NCBI RefSeq assembly: GCF_041053105.1
Contig: NZ_CP163444.1
Location: forward strand, 2,852,001 to 2,916,000
DNA from: Streptomyces sp. R44
GTDB lineage: Bacteria > Actinomycetota > Actinomycetes > Streptomycetales > Streptomycetaceae
Reading direction: 5' to 3'
Length of the DNA stretch: 64,000 nucleotides
The number at the start of each line of letters is the position of its first letter. Within the stretch, counting starts at the first letter, position 1. The notes under the pieces were generated by a model, which was not told where the DNA came from, did not search any database, and saw only the letters and a program-made list of their open reading frames with translations. A program made the position numbers and the translations under genes. This document shows, piece by piece, positions 35,796 through 44,989 of the stretch.

Positions 35796-36386
35796 ATGGC
35801 CACCACCGAGACCCTGACCGCAGAGCGCATCCTCGAAGCCACCGAGGAGGTGCTGCGGCGCTACGGCCCCGCGAAGGCGACCGTCGTCGACGTGGCCCGG
35901 GTCCTCGGCGTCAGCCACGGCAGCGTCTACCGCCACTTCCGCACGAAGGCGGCGCTGCGCGAGGCCGTCACCGAGCGGTGGCTGGAGCGGACGATCGTGG
36001 CCCTCGGGCCGTACGTGGAGGCCGGGGGCCCGGCGGACGAGCGGCTGACCGGCTGGCTCACGGCCCTGTTCTCGCTCAAGCGCAAGAAGGCGGGCGGCGA
36101 CCCGGAGCTGATGGCCACCTTCCAGGTGCTGATCGGTGAGAACAGCGCGGTCGTCGACCGGCACGAGGAGCACCTCGTCGAGCAGATCGCCCGCATCCTG
36201 GAGGACGGTCACCGGGAGGGTCTGTTCGCGGCGCCGGAGCGGGACTTCGCCGCCACGGCCCGCGCGGTGTTCCACGCCACGGACCGCTTCCACAACCCGG
36301 CGCACGCCGCCGAGTGGTCGGCCCCGGACGTCGAGTCCGCGTTCACGGCGGTCGTCTCCCTGGTGCAGCGGGCGCTGCGGCCCTGA
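35796..36386 (+). CDS. TetR/AcrR family transcriptional regulator
   Basis: This 196-residue protein has an N-terminal helix-turn-helix AERILEATEEVLRRYGPAKATVVDVARVLGVSHGSVYRHFRTKAALREAV, followed by a helical ligand-binding domain with IGENSAVVDRHEEHLVEQIARIL. It lies 17 bp after the aldo/keto reductase gene, almost certainly in one transcript. The dyad at 34679-34700 is a good candidate for its operator, giving autoregulation of the pair. The ligand is unknown. Confidence 0.92.
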   Translation: MATTETLTAERILEATEEVLRRYGPAKATVVDVARVLGVSHGSVYRHFRTKAALREAVTERWLERTIVALGPYVEAGGPADERLTGWLTALFSLKRKKAGGDPELMATFQVLIGENSAVVDRHEEHLVEQIARILEDGHREGLFAAPERDFAATARAVFHATDRFHNPAHAAEWSAPDVESAFTAVVSLVQRALRP

Positions 36387-36493
36387 GCCGTCTCACCATT
36401 TGAAGATCATTTGGCTTGGAATTTCCCCTTCCCTGTCCGGTACATGACTACCGTTCTCCCGCACCGCGACCGTCAGCACTCCCAGGGGGAACC

Positions 36494-37192
36494 ATGTCCG
36501 CACCCGCCAAACCCGCGCGCTCAGGCGGGGCCTCCGCGATCGGCTGGGTCCTCACCATCGGCCTGAACGTCGTCGCGCCGATCCTCACGTACAACACGCT
36601 CACCGAGGACCACGGCTGGTCCGAGTTCTCCGCGCTGCTCCTGAGCAGCGCGTGGCCGGTCCTCGACACCGCGATCATGGCGGCCTGGCGCCGCAAGATC
36701 GACGAGTTCGCCATGGTCACCCTGGTGTTCCTGGTGATCACCGCCGTGGTCTCGCTGGTCGGCGCGCACACCGCCCGCGCGCTGCTGATCAAGGACTCCT
36801 CGGTGACGGGCCTGTTCGGCCTGCTCTGCCTGGGGACGCTGCTCGCCCCGCGCCCGCTGATGTTCTACTTCGGCCGCAAGTTCGCGACGGACGGCACCCC
36901 GGAGTCCACGGCCTGGTGGAACGGCATGTGGCAGTTCGAGGGCTTCCGCTCCACCATGCGCACGATGACGCTGGTGTGGGGCGTGGCGTACGTGGCCGAG
37001 GCGCTGGTCCGGATCGCCCTCGCGTACGCGCTGCCGACGAAGACCATGGTCACGCTCAGCCCGATCATGATCTACGGCGTCCTCGGCGCCCTCGGCGTGT
37101 GGACGGCCTGGTTCGGCAAGCGCCGCGCGGCGGAGGGGGCCCGGCGCCAGGCCGAGGCCGAGGCGGCGGCCGCCGCCGCCGCGACCGCCTGA
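36494..37192 (+). CDS. VC0807-like integral membrane protein
   Basis: This 232-residue membrane protein has about six hydrophobic segments (IGWVLTIGLNVVAPILTYNTL; FSALLLSSAWPVLDTAIMAAW; MVTLVFLVITAVVSLVG; and others). It carries the short motif RPLMFYFGRKFATDG seen in VC0807-type proteins, with W-W-N following. It ends in a charged, Ala-rich helix (RRQAEAEAAAAAAATA). Function unknown. The ATG at 36494 follows GGGGGAA. It is preceded by a relatively AT-rich 100-bp region that probably holds its promoter and ends at a strong terminator shared with glyS. Confidence 0.78.
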   Translation: MSAPAKPARSGGASAIGWVLTIGLNVVAPILTYNTLTEDHGWSEFSALLLSSAWPVLDTAIMAAWRRKIDEFAMVTLVFLVITAVVSLVGAHTARALLIKDSSVTGLFGLLCLGTLLAPRPLMFYFGRKFATDGTPESTAWWNGMWQFEGFRSTMRTMTLVWGVAYVAEALVRIALAYALPTKTMVTLSPIMIYGVLGALGVWTAWFGKRRAAEGARRQAEAEAAAAAAATA

Positions 37193-37201
37193 CGACAGGG
37201 G

Positions 37202-37237
37202 AAAGCCCCCGGTTCCGTCCTCGGAACCGGGGGCTTT
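37202..37237. terminator. Bidirectional terminator between a membrane-protein gene and glyS
   Basis: A perfect 15-bp stem, AAAGCCCCCGGTTCC (37202-37216) with GGAACCGGGGGCTTT (37223-37237), has a 6-nt loop. It lies between convergent genes and carries A/T runs on both sides, so it can stop transcription in both directions. Confidence 0.9.
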
Positions 37238-37256
37238 GCCGTGTCTGCGATCAGAT

Positions 37257-38636
37257 TCAGCAGCCGATGAGGCGGCTGGCCAGGTAGCCCTGGATCTGGT
37301 CGAGGGAGACGCGCTCCTGCTTCATGGTGTCGCGCTCGCGCACGGTGACCGCGTTGTCGTCGAGGGTGTCGAAGTCGACGGTGACGCAGTACGGGGTGCC
37401 GATCTCGTCCTGACGGCGGTAGCGGCGGCCGATGGCGCCGGCGTCGTCGAACTCGATGTTCCAGTTCTGGCGCAGGTCCGCCGCGAGGCCCTTGGCCTTC
37501 GGGGAGAGCTGCGGGTTGCGGGAGAGCGGGAGGACCGCGACCTTGACCGGGGCCAGGCGGTGGTCGAGGCGCAGCACGGTGCGCTTCTCCATGACGCCCT
37601 TGGCGTTCGGGGCCTCGTCCTCGATGTACGCGTCGAGCAGGAAGGCGAGCATCGTGCGGCCGACACCGGCCGCGGGCTCGATGACGAACGGCGTGTAGCG
37701 CTCGCCGGACTCCTGGTCCAGGTACGTGAGGTTGGCGCCGGAGGCCTTGGAGTGGGCGCTCAGGTCGTAGTCGGTGCGGTTGGCGACGCCTTCCAGCTCG
37801 CCCCACTCGCTGCCGCCGAAGGAGAAGCGGTACTCGATGTCGGCGGTGCGCTTCGAGTAGTGGGAGAGCTTCTCCGCCGGGTGCTCGAACCAGCGCATGT
37901 TCTCCTCACGGAGACCCAGGCCTGTGTACCAGTTCCAGCGCTGCTCCATCCAGTACTCCTGCCACTGCTCGTCCTCGCCCGGCTTGACGAAGAACTCCAT
38001 CTCCATCTGCTCGAACTCGCGCGTGCGGAAGATGAAGTTGCCCGGAGTGATCTCGTTCCGGAAGGACTTGCCCATCTGCGCGATGCCGAACGGGGGCTTC
38101 TTGCGCGAGGTGGTCTGCACCTGGGCGAAGTTGGTGAAGATGCCCTGGGCGGTCTCGGGGCGCAGGTACGCGACGGAGCCGGTGTCCTGGGTCGGGCCGA
38201 GGTGCGTGGAGAGCAGGCCGGAGAACTGCTTGGGCTCGGTGAAGGTGCCCTTGTTGCCACAGTTGGGGCAGTTGAGGTCGGTGAGGCTCTCGGGGAGACG
38301 GCCGTGCTTCTCCTCGTACGCCTCCTCCAGGTGGTCGGCGCGGAAGCGCTTGTGGCAGGAGGTGCACTCGGTCAGCGGGTCGGTGAAGGTGGCGACGTGG
38401 CCGGAGGCCTCCCAGACCTCGGTGGCCAGGATGACCGACGAGTCGATGCCTACGACGTCCTCGCGCGCGGTGACCATGTAACGCCACCACTGGCGCTTGA
38501 TGTTCTCCTTCAGCTCGACACCCAGCGGCCCGTAGTCCCAGGCGGCACGCTGGCCGCCGTAGATCTCGCTGCACGGGTAGACGAAGCCACGGCGCTTGCT
38601 CAGGCTGACGATGGTGTCGATCTTGTCGGCGGCCAC
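37257..38636 (-). CDS. glyS: Glycyl-tRNA synthetase (class II, alpha2 type)
   Basis: This 459-residue enzyme charges tRNA-Gly. It begins [35 protein letters not shown], typical of the homodimeric bacterial form. It has the class II motif 2 [25 protein letters not shown], an inserted zinc-like region (CTSCHKRF and LNCPNCG), motif 3 [17 protein letters not shown], and the anticodon-binding domain ([10 protein letters not shown]). GTG 38636 gives the usual N-terminus (MAADKID-like) with GAAGAG upstream. It is divergent from the zinc uptake operon. Confidence 0.95.
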   Translation of the reverse strand: MAADKIDTIVSLSKRRGFVYPCSEIYGGQRAAWDYGPLGVELKENIKRQWWRYMVTAREDVVGIDSSVILATEVWEASGHVATFTDPLTECTSCHKRFRADHLEEAYEEKHGRLPESLTDLNCPNCGNKGTFTEPKQFSGLLSTHLGPTQDTGSVAYLRPETAQGIFTNFAQVQTTSRKKPPFGIAQMGKSFRNEITPGNFIFRTREFEQMEMEFFVKPGEDEQWQEYWMEQRWNWYTGLGLREENMRWFEHPAEKLSHYSKRTADIEYRFSFGGSEWGELEGVANRTDYDLSAHSKASGANLTYLDQESGERYTPFVIEPAAGVGRTMLAFLLDAYIEDEAPNAKGVMEKRTVLRLDHRLAPVKVAVLPLSRNPQLSPKAKGLAADLRQNWNIEFDDAGAIGRRYRRQDEIGTPYCVTVDFDTLDDNAVTVRERDTMKQERVSLDQIQGYLASRLIGC

Positions 38637-38754
38637 GGTGCTCTCTTCATTACGACGACGAAGTGCGAATGCCACAGGTTACCGGCGCGCACGCCCCCCG
38701 TATCAAATCGGTTCCCCCGCGGAGCCCGGGTGGCCCGGAACACAGGAAGGGCAA

Positions 38755-38792
38755 TTGACAACCGTTTCCAACTTTGTTGAAAATGAGTGTCA
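38755..38792 (+). promoter_or_regulatory. Zur box and promoter of the zinc uptake operon
   Basis: The dyad TGAAAATGAGTGTCA (38778-38792) fits a 7-1-7 Zur box with 5 of 7 symmetric pairs. A -35 TTGACA lies at 38755-38760 and a -10-like GAAAAT at 38779-38784, so Zur would cover the -10 and start site. The predicted start of transcription coincides with the ATG at 38792, suggesting a leaderless message. Confidence 0.72.
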
Positions 38793-39748
38793 TGAACGTA
38801 CGTCGCCTCATACCCAGCACCGCCCTCGCCGGAGCCGTCGCGCTCGGCATCGTCTCCCTCTCCGCCTGCTCCGGAACCTCCGACGCCGCGGACAAGGGAA
38901 GCGAGGGCAAGCTGGACGTGGTGGCGTCCTTCTACCCCATGCAGTACCTGGCCGAGCAGATAGGCGGCGGCCACGTCGCCGTCGACACGCTCACCAAGCC
39001 CGGCGTCGAACCCCACGACCTGGAGCTCAAGCCGAAGCAGATCGGCGAGCTCGGCGAGGCCGACGTCATCCTCTACCTCAAGGGCATCCAGCCCGCCGTC
39101 GACGACGCCATCGCCCAGGCCGGCGTGAAGAACACCGTCGACGCCGCGACCCTCACGAAGCTGGAAGAGCACGGCACCGAGGTCGGCCACGACCACGGCC
39201 ACGCCGAGGAGCACGAGGGCGAGGCCGGCGCCGACCCCCACATCTGGCTCGACCCCGTGAAGTACGCCGAGGTCGCCAAGGGCGTCGGCAGCGCCCTGGA
39301 GAAGGCGGACCCGGACCACGCCGCCGACTACCGGAAGAACACCGAAGCCCTGGTGAAGAAGCTCGGCGACCTGAACACCGAGTTCGAGACCGGCCTGAAG
39401 AACACCGCCACCAGGACCTTCATCACCACCCACTCCGCCTTCGGCTACCTCGCCGAGCGGTACGGCCTGGAGCAGGAGGGCATCACCGGCATCGACCCCG
39501 AGTCCGAGCCGAGCCCCGCCCGCGTCAAGGAACTCCACGACATCGCGGAGAAGGACAAGGTCTCCACCGTCTTCTTCGAGACCCTCGCGAGCGACAAGAC
39601 CGCGAAGACCCTCGCCGGCGACACCGGTCTGAAGACCGACGTGCTCGACCCGCTGGAGGGAATCACCAAGCAGTCCAAGGGCGATGACTACATCGAGGTC
39701 ATGCGGTCCAACCTGGCCGCCCTGAAGACCGCGCTCGGCGCCAAGTAG
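38792..39748 (+). CDS. znuA: Zinc ABC transporter substrate-binding lipoprotein
   Basis: This protein of about 318 residues has a lipoprotein signal with lipobox L-S-A-C (residues near 24-28) and a cluster A-I solute-binding fold. Metal-binding His residues are expected in GVEPHDLELKP, ADPHIWLDP and TTHSAFGYLAERYG, with an Asp/Glu near ITGIDPESEPS. A His/Glu-rich loop (GHDHGHAEEHEGE) is typical of zinc-specific ZnuA. It captures Zn2+ outside the membrane for ZnuB and ZnuC. The ATG at 38792 was chosen for the signal-peptide start; an in-frame ATG at 38783 is also possible. A Zur box overlaps the start. Confidence 0.93.
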   Translation: MNVRRLIPSTALAGAVALGIVSLSACSGTSDAADKGSEGKLDVVASFYPMQYLAEQIGGGHVAVDTLTKPGVEPHDLELKPKQIGELGEADVILYLKGIQPAVDDAIAQAGVKNTVDAATLTKLEEHGTEVGHDHGHAEEHEGEAGADPHIWLDPVKYAEVAKGVGSALEKADPDHAADYRKNTEALVKKLGDLNTEFETGLKNTATRTFITTHSAFGYLAERYGLEQEGITGIDPESEPSPARVKELHDIAEKDKVSTVFFETLASDKTAKTLAGDTGLKTDVLDPLEGITKQSKGDDYIEVMRSNLAALKTALGAK

Positions 39749-39760
39749 GAGGCCCCACTC

Positions 39761-40528
39761 GTGAGCGACGACCAGTCCGTCATCTCCGTCCGCGGCGCCA
39801 CGGCGACCCTCGGCGCACGCCCCGTCCTGCGGGGTGTCGACCTCACCGTCCGCCGCGGCGAGGTCGTCGCCCTGCTCGGCGCCAACGGCTCCGGCAAGTC
39901 CACCGCCGTCCGCGCGATCATCGGCCAGGTCCCGCTGACCGGCGGCACGATCGAGCTGTTCGGCACCGAGCGGAAGCGGTTCCGTGACTGGGCCCGCGTC
40001 GGCTACGTCCCGCAGCGCACGACCGCCGCCGGCGGCGTCCCCGCCACCATCCGCGAGGTCGTCTCCTCCGGCCGGCTCTCCCGCCGGAGGTTCGGCTGGC
40101 TCACCAAGGCCGACAAGGCCGCCGTCGAGCGGGCCATCGACCTCGTCGGCCTCGCCGACCGCGCCAAGGACTCCGTCTCCGCGCTCTCCGGCGGCCAGCA
40201 CCAGCGGGTCCTCATCGCCCGCGCGCTCGCCTCCGAGCCCGAACTCCTGATCATGGACGAGCCGATGGCCGGCGTGGACCTCGCCAGCCAGGAGATCCTC
40301 GCCGCGACCCTGCGCGAGCAGGTCGCCGGCGGGACCTCGGTCCTCCTCGTCCTGCACGAGCTGGGCCCCCTGGAGCCGCTCATCGACCGCGCGGTCGTCC
40401 TGCGCGACGGCTGCGTCGTCCATGACGGCCCGCCGCCCGAGGCCCTCGGCCAGCACGCCCTGCCCGGCCACGATCACGTACATCCGCACGCGGCCGGCGA
40501 GCCGCTCCGCACGGGACTGCTGACCTGA
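39761..40528 (+). CDS. znuC: Zinc ABC transporter ATP-binding protein
   Basis: This 255-residue ATPase shows Walker A LLGANGSGKSTAVRA, signature ALSGGQHQRVLIARAL, Walker B LLIMDEPMAG and an H-loop (LVLHELG). The His/Pro-containing C-terminus (GHDHVHPHAAG) may bind metal. It starts at GTG 39761, 12 bp after znuA, with AGGAGG upstream, and ends 1 bp before znuB. It energises Zn2+ import. Confidence 0.94.
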   Translation: MSDDQSVISVRGATATLGARPVLRGVDLTVRRGEVVALLGANGSGKSTAVRAIIGQVPLTGGTIELFGTERKRFRDWARVGYVPQRTTAAGGVPATIREVVSSGRLSRRRFGWLTKADKAAVERAIDLVGLADRAKDSVSALSGGQHQRVLIARALASEPELLIMDEPMAGVDLASQEILAATLREQVAGGTSVLLVLHELGPLEPLIDRAVVLRDGCVVHDGPPPEALGQHALPGHDHVHPHAAGEPLRTGLLT

Positions 40529-40529
40529 C

Positions 40530-41423
40530 ATGGAATTCCTCGACGACGCCTTCATGCAGCGGGCCCTGCTCGCCGCCCTGCTCATCGGCATCACCGCGCC
40601 CGCCGTCGGCGTCTACCTCGTCCAGCGGCGCCAGGCGCTCATGGGCGACGGCATCGGCCACGTCGCCATGACCGGTGTCGGCCTCGGCTTCCTGATGTCG
40701 GCCAACCCCGTCTGGATGGCGACCCTCGTCGCCGTCGTCGGCTCGGTCGTCATGGAGCTGATCCGGGCGTACGGCAAGACCCGCGGCGACATGGCGCTCG
40801 CGCTGCTCTTCTACGGCGGCATGGCCGGCGGCGTCATGCTGATCAACCTCTCGGACACCGGCTCCAACGCGAACCTGACCTCGTACCTCTTCGGCTCGCT
40901 CACCACCGTCTCGCCCGAGGACATCACCGCGATCAGCATCCTGGCCGCCTTCGTGGTCCTGGTCACGGTCGGCCTGCGCCGGCAGCTCTTCGCCGTCAGC
41001 CAGGACGAGGAGTTCGCCCGGGTCACCGGCCTGCCGGTGCGCGCCCTGAACCTGCTGATCGCCGTCACGGCCGCGGTGACCGTCACCGTCGCCATGCGGG
41101 TCGTCGGCCTGCTCCTGGTCAGCGCGCTGATGGTGGTCCCGGTCGCGGCCGCCCAGTCGCTGTCCCGCTCCTTCCGCACGACCTTCGCGCTCGCGGTCCT
41201 CATCGGCGTCACCGTCACCCTGTCCGGCACGGTCACCACGTACTACGTGGACGCCCCGCCCGGCGCGACGATCGTCCTGTACGCGATCGCCGTCTTCATC
41301 CTCCTGACCCTGCTCGCCACCCCGCTCGCCAAGCGGCGGGCCCGGGCGGCGGAAGCGGCCACGAGGGACTGCGACGCGCAGGTTCCGGCCACCCGGCGGC
41401 CGACGGACGACGTGAAGGTCTGA
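40530..41423 (+). CDS. znuB: Zinc ABC transporter permease
   Basis: This 297-residue membrane protein of the ABC-3 family has about eight segments, beginning FMQRALLAALLIGITAPAVGVYLVQRRQALMGDGIGHVAMTGVGLG, the characteristic ZnuB N-terminus. The cytoplasmic loop QDEEFARVTGLPVRALN is the expected contact with the ATPase. It is the third gene of znuACB. The tail after residue 275 is polar. A short inverted repeat (CCGGGA..TCCCGG near 41426-41441) follows but does not clearly separate it from zur. Confidence 0.94.
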   Translation: MEFLDDAFMQRALLAALLIGITAPAVGVYLVQRRQALMGDGIGHVAMTGVGLGFLMSANPVWMATLVAVVGSVVMELIRAYGKTRGDMALALLFYGGMAGGVMLINLSDTGSNANLTSYLFGSLTTVSPEDITAISILAAFVVLVTVGLRRQLFAVSQDEEFARVTGLPVRALNLLIAVTAAVTVTVAMRVVGLLLVSALMVVPVAAAQSLSRSFRTTFALAVLIGVTVTLSGTVTTYYVDAPPGATIVLYAIAVFILLTLLATPLAKRRARAAEAATRDCDAQVPATRRPTDDVKV

Positions 41424-41495
41424 TCCGGGACTGATCCCGGGGGTACGGGGGGCTGGCAGAATGGCGGGGGCAGACAAGCATCCAAGGAGGCCCCC

Positions 41496-41906
41496 GTGGC
41501 GACGGCAGGACCCCCCGTACGCGGCCGCTCGACCAAGCAGCGGGCCGCCGTGTCGGCGGCACTGAACGAGGTGGACGAGTTCCGCAGCGCCCAGGAGCTG
41601 CACGACATGCTCAAGCACCGCGGCGACTCCGTCGGCCTCACCACCGTCTACCGCACGCTCCAGTCCCTCGCGGACGCGGGCGAGGTCGACGCGCTGCGCA
41701 CCAGCGACGGCGAGACGGTCTACCGGCGCTGCTCGACCGGCGACCACCACCACCATCTCGTCTGCCGCGTCTGCGGCAAGGCCGTGGAGGTGGAGGGCCC
41801 GATGGTGGAGCAGTGGGCCGAGACGATCGCGTCGGAGCACGGCTTCGTGAACGTGGCGCACACCGTGGAGATCTTCGGCACCTGCGCGGAGTGCGCCGGG
41901 AAGTGA
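41496..41906 (+). CDS. zur: Zinc-responsive Fur-family repressor
   Basis: This 136-residue Fur-family regulator begins with a winged helix (TKQRAAVSAALNEVDEFRSAQELHDMLKHRGDSVGLTTVYRTLQSLADAGEVDALR). It has the metal-binding HHHHLVCRVCGKAVEVEGP segment and a C-terminal CAECAGK, forming the structural CxxC pairs. Zn-loaded Zur represses zinc uptake genes; the site over the znuA promoter is the obvious target. GTG 41496 follows AAGGAGG. Gene order znuA-znuC-znuB-zur matches what I recall from S. coelicolor. Confidence 0.95.
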   Translation: MATAGPPVRGRSTKQRAAVSAALNEVDEFRSAQELHDMLKHRGDSVGLTTVYRTLQSLADAGEVDALRTSDGETVYRRCSTGDHHHHLVCRVCGKAVEVEGPMVEQWAETIASEHGFVNVAHTVEIFGTCAECAGK

Positions 41907-41915
41907 CCTGACAGA

Positions 41916-41955
41916 CGAAGGGCCCGCACCGGACGGATTCGGTGCGGGCCCTTCG
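41916..41955. terminator. Bidirectional terminator between zur and the YcxB-like gene
   Basis: A perfect 16-bp stem (CGAAGGGCCCGCACCG at 41916-41931 with 41940-41955) with an 8-nt loop lies between convergent genes. Confidence 0.88.
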
Positions 41956-41963
41956 CGTACCCG

Positions 41964-42470
41964 TCACAGACGGGTGAGGTTCCGGTCCAGGACCTCGCGG
42001 AGCCGGTCGACGTCGGCCGGGTCGGTGACACCGCGCTTGGGCAGGGCGGCGACGCCGGCCCGGCCCTTGTCGCCGGAGAACAGCACGAACTGCGTCGCCG
42101 TCTCGACATAGCGGGGCGTCAGCTGCCAGCGGGCCACGACGTCACTGTCCCGGGTCGTCCAGTGGACCCCGTCCTCGTCGATCCGGGCCCGGTGCTCCCC
42201 CTGCCGCTCGATCATCGCGTACATCAGCCGGGCCGTGAGCCAGAGCGTCAGCGGCCTGAGGACGGCCGTGAGCAGCCCGAGCCCACCCAGCAGGACCGCG
42301 CCCCCGACGTCCGGCTCGCCGGGCCCGGTCAGCAGCAGGGCCGCGGCCAGGAACGCGAGCACGGTGCCGGCGGGCAGCAGCCACCGCAGCACCCGGAACG
42401 CGCCGTGCCGCAGCTGCACCCGCACCGCGTCGGTGATGTCCTCACGCGTCGGCGTGTACACCAGCTCCAT
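41964..42470 (-). CDS. YcxB-like membrane protein
   Basis: This 168-residue protein has two hydrophobic hairpin helices (FRVLRWLLPAGTVLAFLAAALLL; GGAVLLGGLGLLTAVLRPLTLWL). A C-terminal YcxB-type domain follows (HRARIDEDGVHWTTRDSDVVARWQLTPRYVETATQFVLFSGDKGRAGVAALPKRGV). The start MELVYTPTREDITDAVR is the common family opening. Function unknown. It follows uppS on the same strand by 19 bp and may be cotranscribed with it. Confidence 0.78.
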   Translation of the reverse strand: MELVYTPTREDITDAVRVQLRHGAFRVLRWLLPAGTVLAFLAAALLLTGPGEPDVGGAVLLGGLGLLTAVLRPLTLWLTARLMYAMIERQGEHRARIDEDGVHWTTRDSDVVARWQLTPRYVETATQFVLFSGDKGRAGVAALPKRGVTDPADVDRLREVLDRNLTRL

Positions 42471-42489
42471 CACGTACCCCCCAGCCCGG

Positions 42490-43314
42490 TCAGGCCTTGT
42501 CGAGGACCGCGAGGTCCGCCGGGTCGACACCGCCGAAGCGGCGGTCGCGCTGGGCGTACTCGACACAGGCCCGCCACAGGTCGCGGCGGTCGAAGTCGGG
42601 CCACAGCACGTCCTGGAAGACCATCTCGGCGTACGCGCTCTGCCAGATCAGGTAGTTGGAGGTGCGCTGCTCGCCGCTGGGCCGCAGGAACAGGTCCACG
42701 TCCGGCATGTCCGGGTAGTAGAGGTACTTCTGGATGGTCTTCTCGGTGATCTTCGCCGGGTCGAGCTTTCCGGCCTTCACGTCCTCGGCGAGCGCCTGCG
42801 CCGCGTCGGTGAGCTCGGCGCGGCCGCCGTAGTTCATGCAGAAGTACAGCGTGAGCTTCGTGTTGTCCTTGGTCTGCTCCTGGGCGACCTGGAGCTCCTT
42901 GGCGACGGACTTCCACAGCTTCGGCATCCGGCCGACCCAGCGCACCCGGATGCCGAGGGCGTCGAGCTGGTCGCGGGTCTTGCGGATGAAGTCGCGGTTG
43001 AAGTTCATGAGGAAGCGGACCTCCTCGGGCGACCGCTTCCAGTTCTCGGTGGAGAAGGCGTACAGCGAGATCGCCCCCACGCCCATCTCGATGGCGCCCT
43101 GGAGCACGTCGAGCACCTGCTCGGCGCCGACCTTGTGCCCCTCGGTGCGCGGCAGGCCGCGCTCCTTCGCCCAGCGGCCGTTGCCGTCCATGACGATCGC
43201 GACGTGCTGCGGCACCAGCTCGGTCTGAAGCTTCGGCGGGCGGGCACCGGACGGGTGCGGCTCGGGGGTGCTGTACTCCCGACGCTGGCGCCCGAGGAGT
43301 CGTGCGATGGCCAT
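42490..43314 (-). CDS. uppS: Isoprenyl (undecaprenyl) diphosphate synthase
   Basis: This 274-residue cis-prenyltransferase makes the polyprenyl diphosphate carrier for peptidoglycan and other cell-wall sugars. Diagnostic blocks are [29 protein letters not shown] with the catalytic Asp, [30 protein letters not shown], and [24 protein letters not shown] near the C-terminus. Length and motifs are normal. A second homologue with a different chain length may exist elsewhere, as in other actinomycetes. Confidence 0.94.
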   Translation of the reverse strand: MAIARLLGRQRREYSTPEPHPSGARPPKLQTELVPQHVAIVMDGNGRWAKERGLPRTEGHKVGAEQVLDVLQGAIEMGVGAISLYAFSTENWKRSPEEVRFLMNFNRDFIRKTRDQLDALGIRVRWVGRMPKLWKSVAKELQVAQEQTKDNTKLTLYFCMNYGGRAELTDAAQALAEDVKAGKLDPAKITEKTIQKYLYYPDMPDVDLFLRPSGEQRTSNYLIWQSAYAEMVFQDVLWPDFDRRDLWRACVEYAQRDRRFGGVDPADLAVLDKA

Positions 43315-43391
43315 GGCGATGAATCTCCTAAGAGGTGTTGCCGTACTTCACGCGTAGTCGAGTTTCCCACGGCGGGAGGCCCGCTCTTGGT

Positions 43392-44876
43392 CTAGTCGTC
43401 CCTGGTGTAGGTCAGACGTTCGACCTGGCCGGGCTCGAATTCGTTCGGGACCTGCTTGCCGTTGACGACGAGCCGGACGGCGTGGGCGTTGCCGAGGACC
43501 AGCGCGATCTGGTTCTTGTCCGTGAAGGTCTTGGTCTCGCCGACGTCCAGGATTCCTTCGTACAGCAGGGTGCCGTCCTGACCCTTCGCCGAGACCCAGC
43601 TCTTCCCGCCCTCCACGGTCCCGGTCAGGACGACGGTGACCCGGTCCTTGGGAGCGGCGCTCACCTGGGAAGGGGCGGGCGTGGACGGCGGGGAGGAGGC
43701 CTGCGGGGACTCGGTGGCGGTGGAGGGGCCGGAGGTGGTGACGGAGGGGCCGGCGCCCTTGTCGTCCTCGTCCCCCAGCTGCGTGTAGGCGAGGAGACCA
43801 CCCCCGAGGGCGGCCAGGACGGCGACGATCACGGAGGTGATCGCACGGGGTCTGCGCGAGGCGGCGGGCGGGGCGGGCCGCGCCGGGCCGGGGGTGGTGA
43901 GCACGCGGGTGTCGGCGTCGGGCACGGGGGCCGGGGCCGGGTCCGACACCGGGTCCGGGGCCGGGACCAGGTCCGACACCGGGTCCGGGCTCGGGTCCGG
44001 TACGGGGTCCAGGCGCGGGTCCGGTACGGAGCCGAGGCGCGGATCCGGTACCGCGTCCAGGCGCGGATCCGGTGCGGGGTCCGGGGTCGGTCCGAGCGCC
44101 GTCAGGAGTGCCTCGGGCGTGGGGCGGGCGGCCGGGTCCTTGGACAGGCAGGCGGCGACCAGCGGTCGCAGCTCCTCCGGCACCGCGGACAGATCCGCGG
44201 GCTCGTGCACCGACCGGTACATCAGCCCCATCGGCGTCCCGGTGCCGAACGCCCGGCCTCCGGCCGCCGCGACGAGCACCGCCCCGAGCGCGAACACATC
44301 GGCGGCACCGCCGACCTCCTCGCCCTGCGCCTGCTCGGGCGCCAGGTATCCGGGAGTGCCGAAGGCCGCCCCGGTGGCGGTGAGCCGGGTGGACTCCACA
44401 GCCCGCGCGATGCCGAAGTCGAGGACCCGTGGGCCGTCCTCGGCCATGATGATGTTCCCCGGCTTCAGATCCCGGTGGACGAGCCCGCACGCGTGGACGG
44501 CCTGGAGCGCCTCGGCCAGCGCCGCCCCGAGAGCCCTCAACCGCCTGTCGTCCATGGGCCCTTCGCGCTCGACGAGCTCAGCGAGCGTGGGCCCGGGGAC
44601 GTACGCGGTGGCCAGCCACGGCACCTTCGCGTCGGGGTCGGCGTCCACGACGGGGGCCGTGTGGAAACCGCCGACCCTGCGGGCGGCCTCGACCTCCGCG
44701 CGGAACCGCCGACGGAAGTGCGGGTCGGCCGCGAGCTCGGGGCGGGCCACCTTGACCGCGACGGCCCGGCCGCCCGGCGACCGGGCGAGGTAGACCGTCC
44801 CCATGCCGCCGGCGCCCAGCTCCTGCTCGACGTCGTAGACACCGATCCGCCGCGGCAGGTCCGCGCCGTTCTCCAT
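43392..44876 (-). CDS. Membrane Ser/Thr protein kinase with RodZ-like (DUF4115) extracellular domain
   Basis: This 494-residue Hanks-type kinase has a glycine loop at 21-26 (GAGGMG), Lys42, catalytic H134-R-D136 and D153-F-G. The C-lobe motifs GTPGYLAPEQ and SKDPAARPTPEALL are intact. A Pro/Asp repeat linker (about 262-322) leads to one membrane helix (about 346-365). The outer part is a Ser/Pro-rich spacer plus an about 80-residue beta domain (VTVVLTGTVEGGKSWVSAK...LTYT) resembling the C-terminal domain of RodZ, instead of PASTA repeats. The ATG at 44876 has GGGGAG eight bases upstream. It may sense the cell wall or septum; targets unknown. Confidence 0.9.
   Translation of the reverse strand: MENGADLPRRIGVYDVEQELGAGGMGTVYLARSPGGRAVAVKVARPELAADPHFRRRFRAEVEAARRVGGFHTAPVVDADPDAKVPWLATAYVPGPTLAELVEREGPMDDRRLRALGAALAEALQAVHACGLVHRDLKPGNIIMAEDGPRVLDFGIARAVESTRLTATGAAFGTPGYLAPEQAQGEEVGGAADVFALGAVLVAAAGGRAFGTGTPMGLMYRSVHEPADLSAVPEELRPLVAACLSKDPAARPTPEALLTALGPTPDPAPDPRLDAVPDPRLGSVPDPRLDPVPDPSPDPVSDLVPAPDPVSDPAPAPVPDADTRVLTTPGPARPAPPAASRRPRAITSVIVAVLAALGGGLLAYTQLGDEDDKGAGPSVTTSGPSTATESPQASSPPSTPAPSQVSAAPKDRVTVVLTGTVEGGKSWVSAKGQDGTLLYEGILDVGETKTFTDKNQIALVLGNAHAVRLVVNGKQVPNEFEPGQVERLTYTRDD
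43918..44095. repeat. Degenerate tandem repeat encoding the kinase P-D linker
   Basis: Repeats of ggatccggtacc/gggtccggggccg type follow each other and are translated as P-D-P-R-L-D-x-V and P-D-P-V-S-D units on the - strand. The copy number could vary between strains without affecting the frame, because most units are multiples of three. Confidence 0.7.
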
Positions 44877-44989
44877 CGCCCGCACTCCCCCCCTGCGCAC
44901 GGTCGTCCGTGCGTGACGCCGCCGGATGCACCCCGACCGGTCTCCGGTCCCTCGTGTCCGTCGAGCAGCGTAGACGAGGACGCCGTCCG

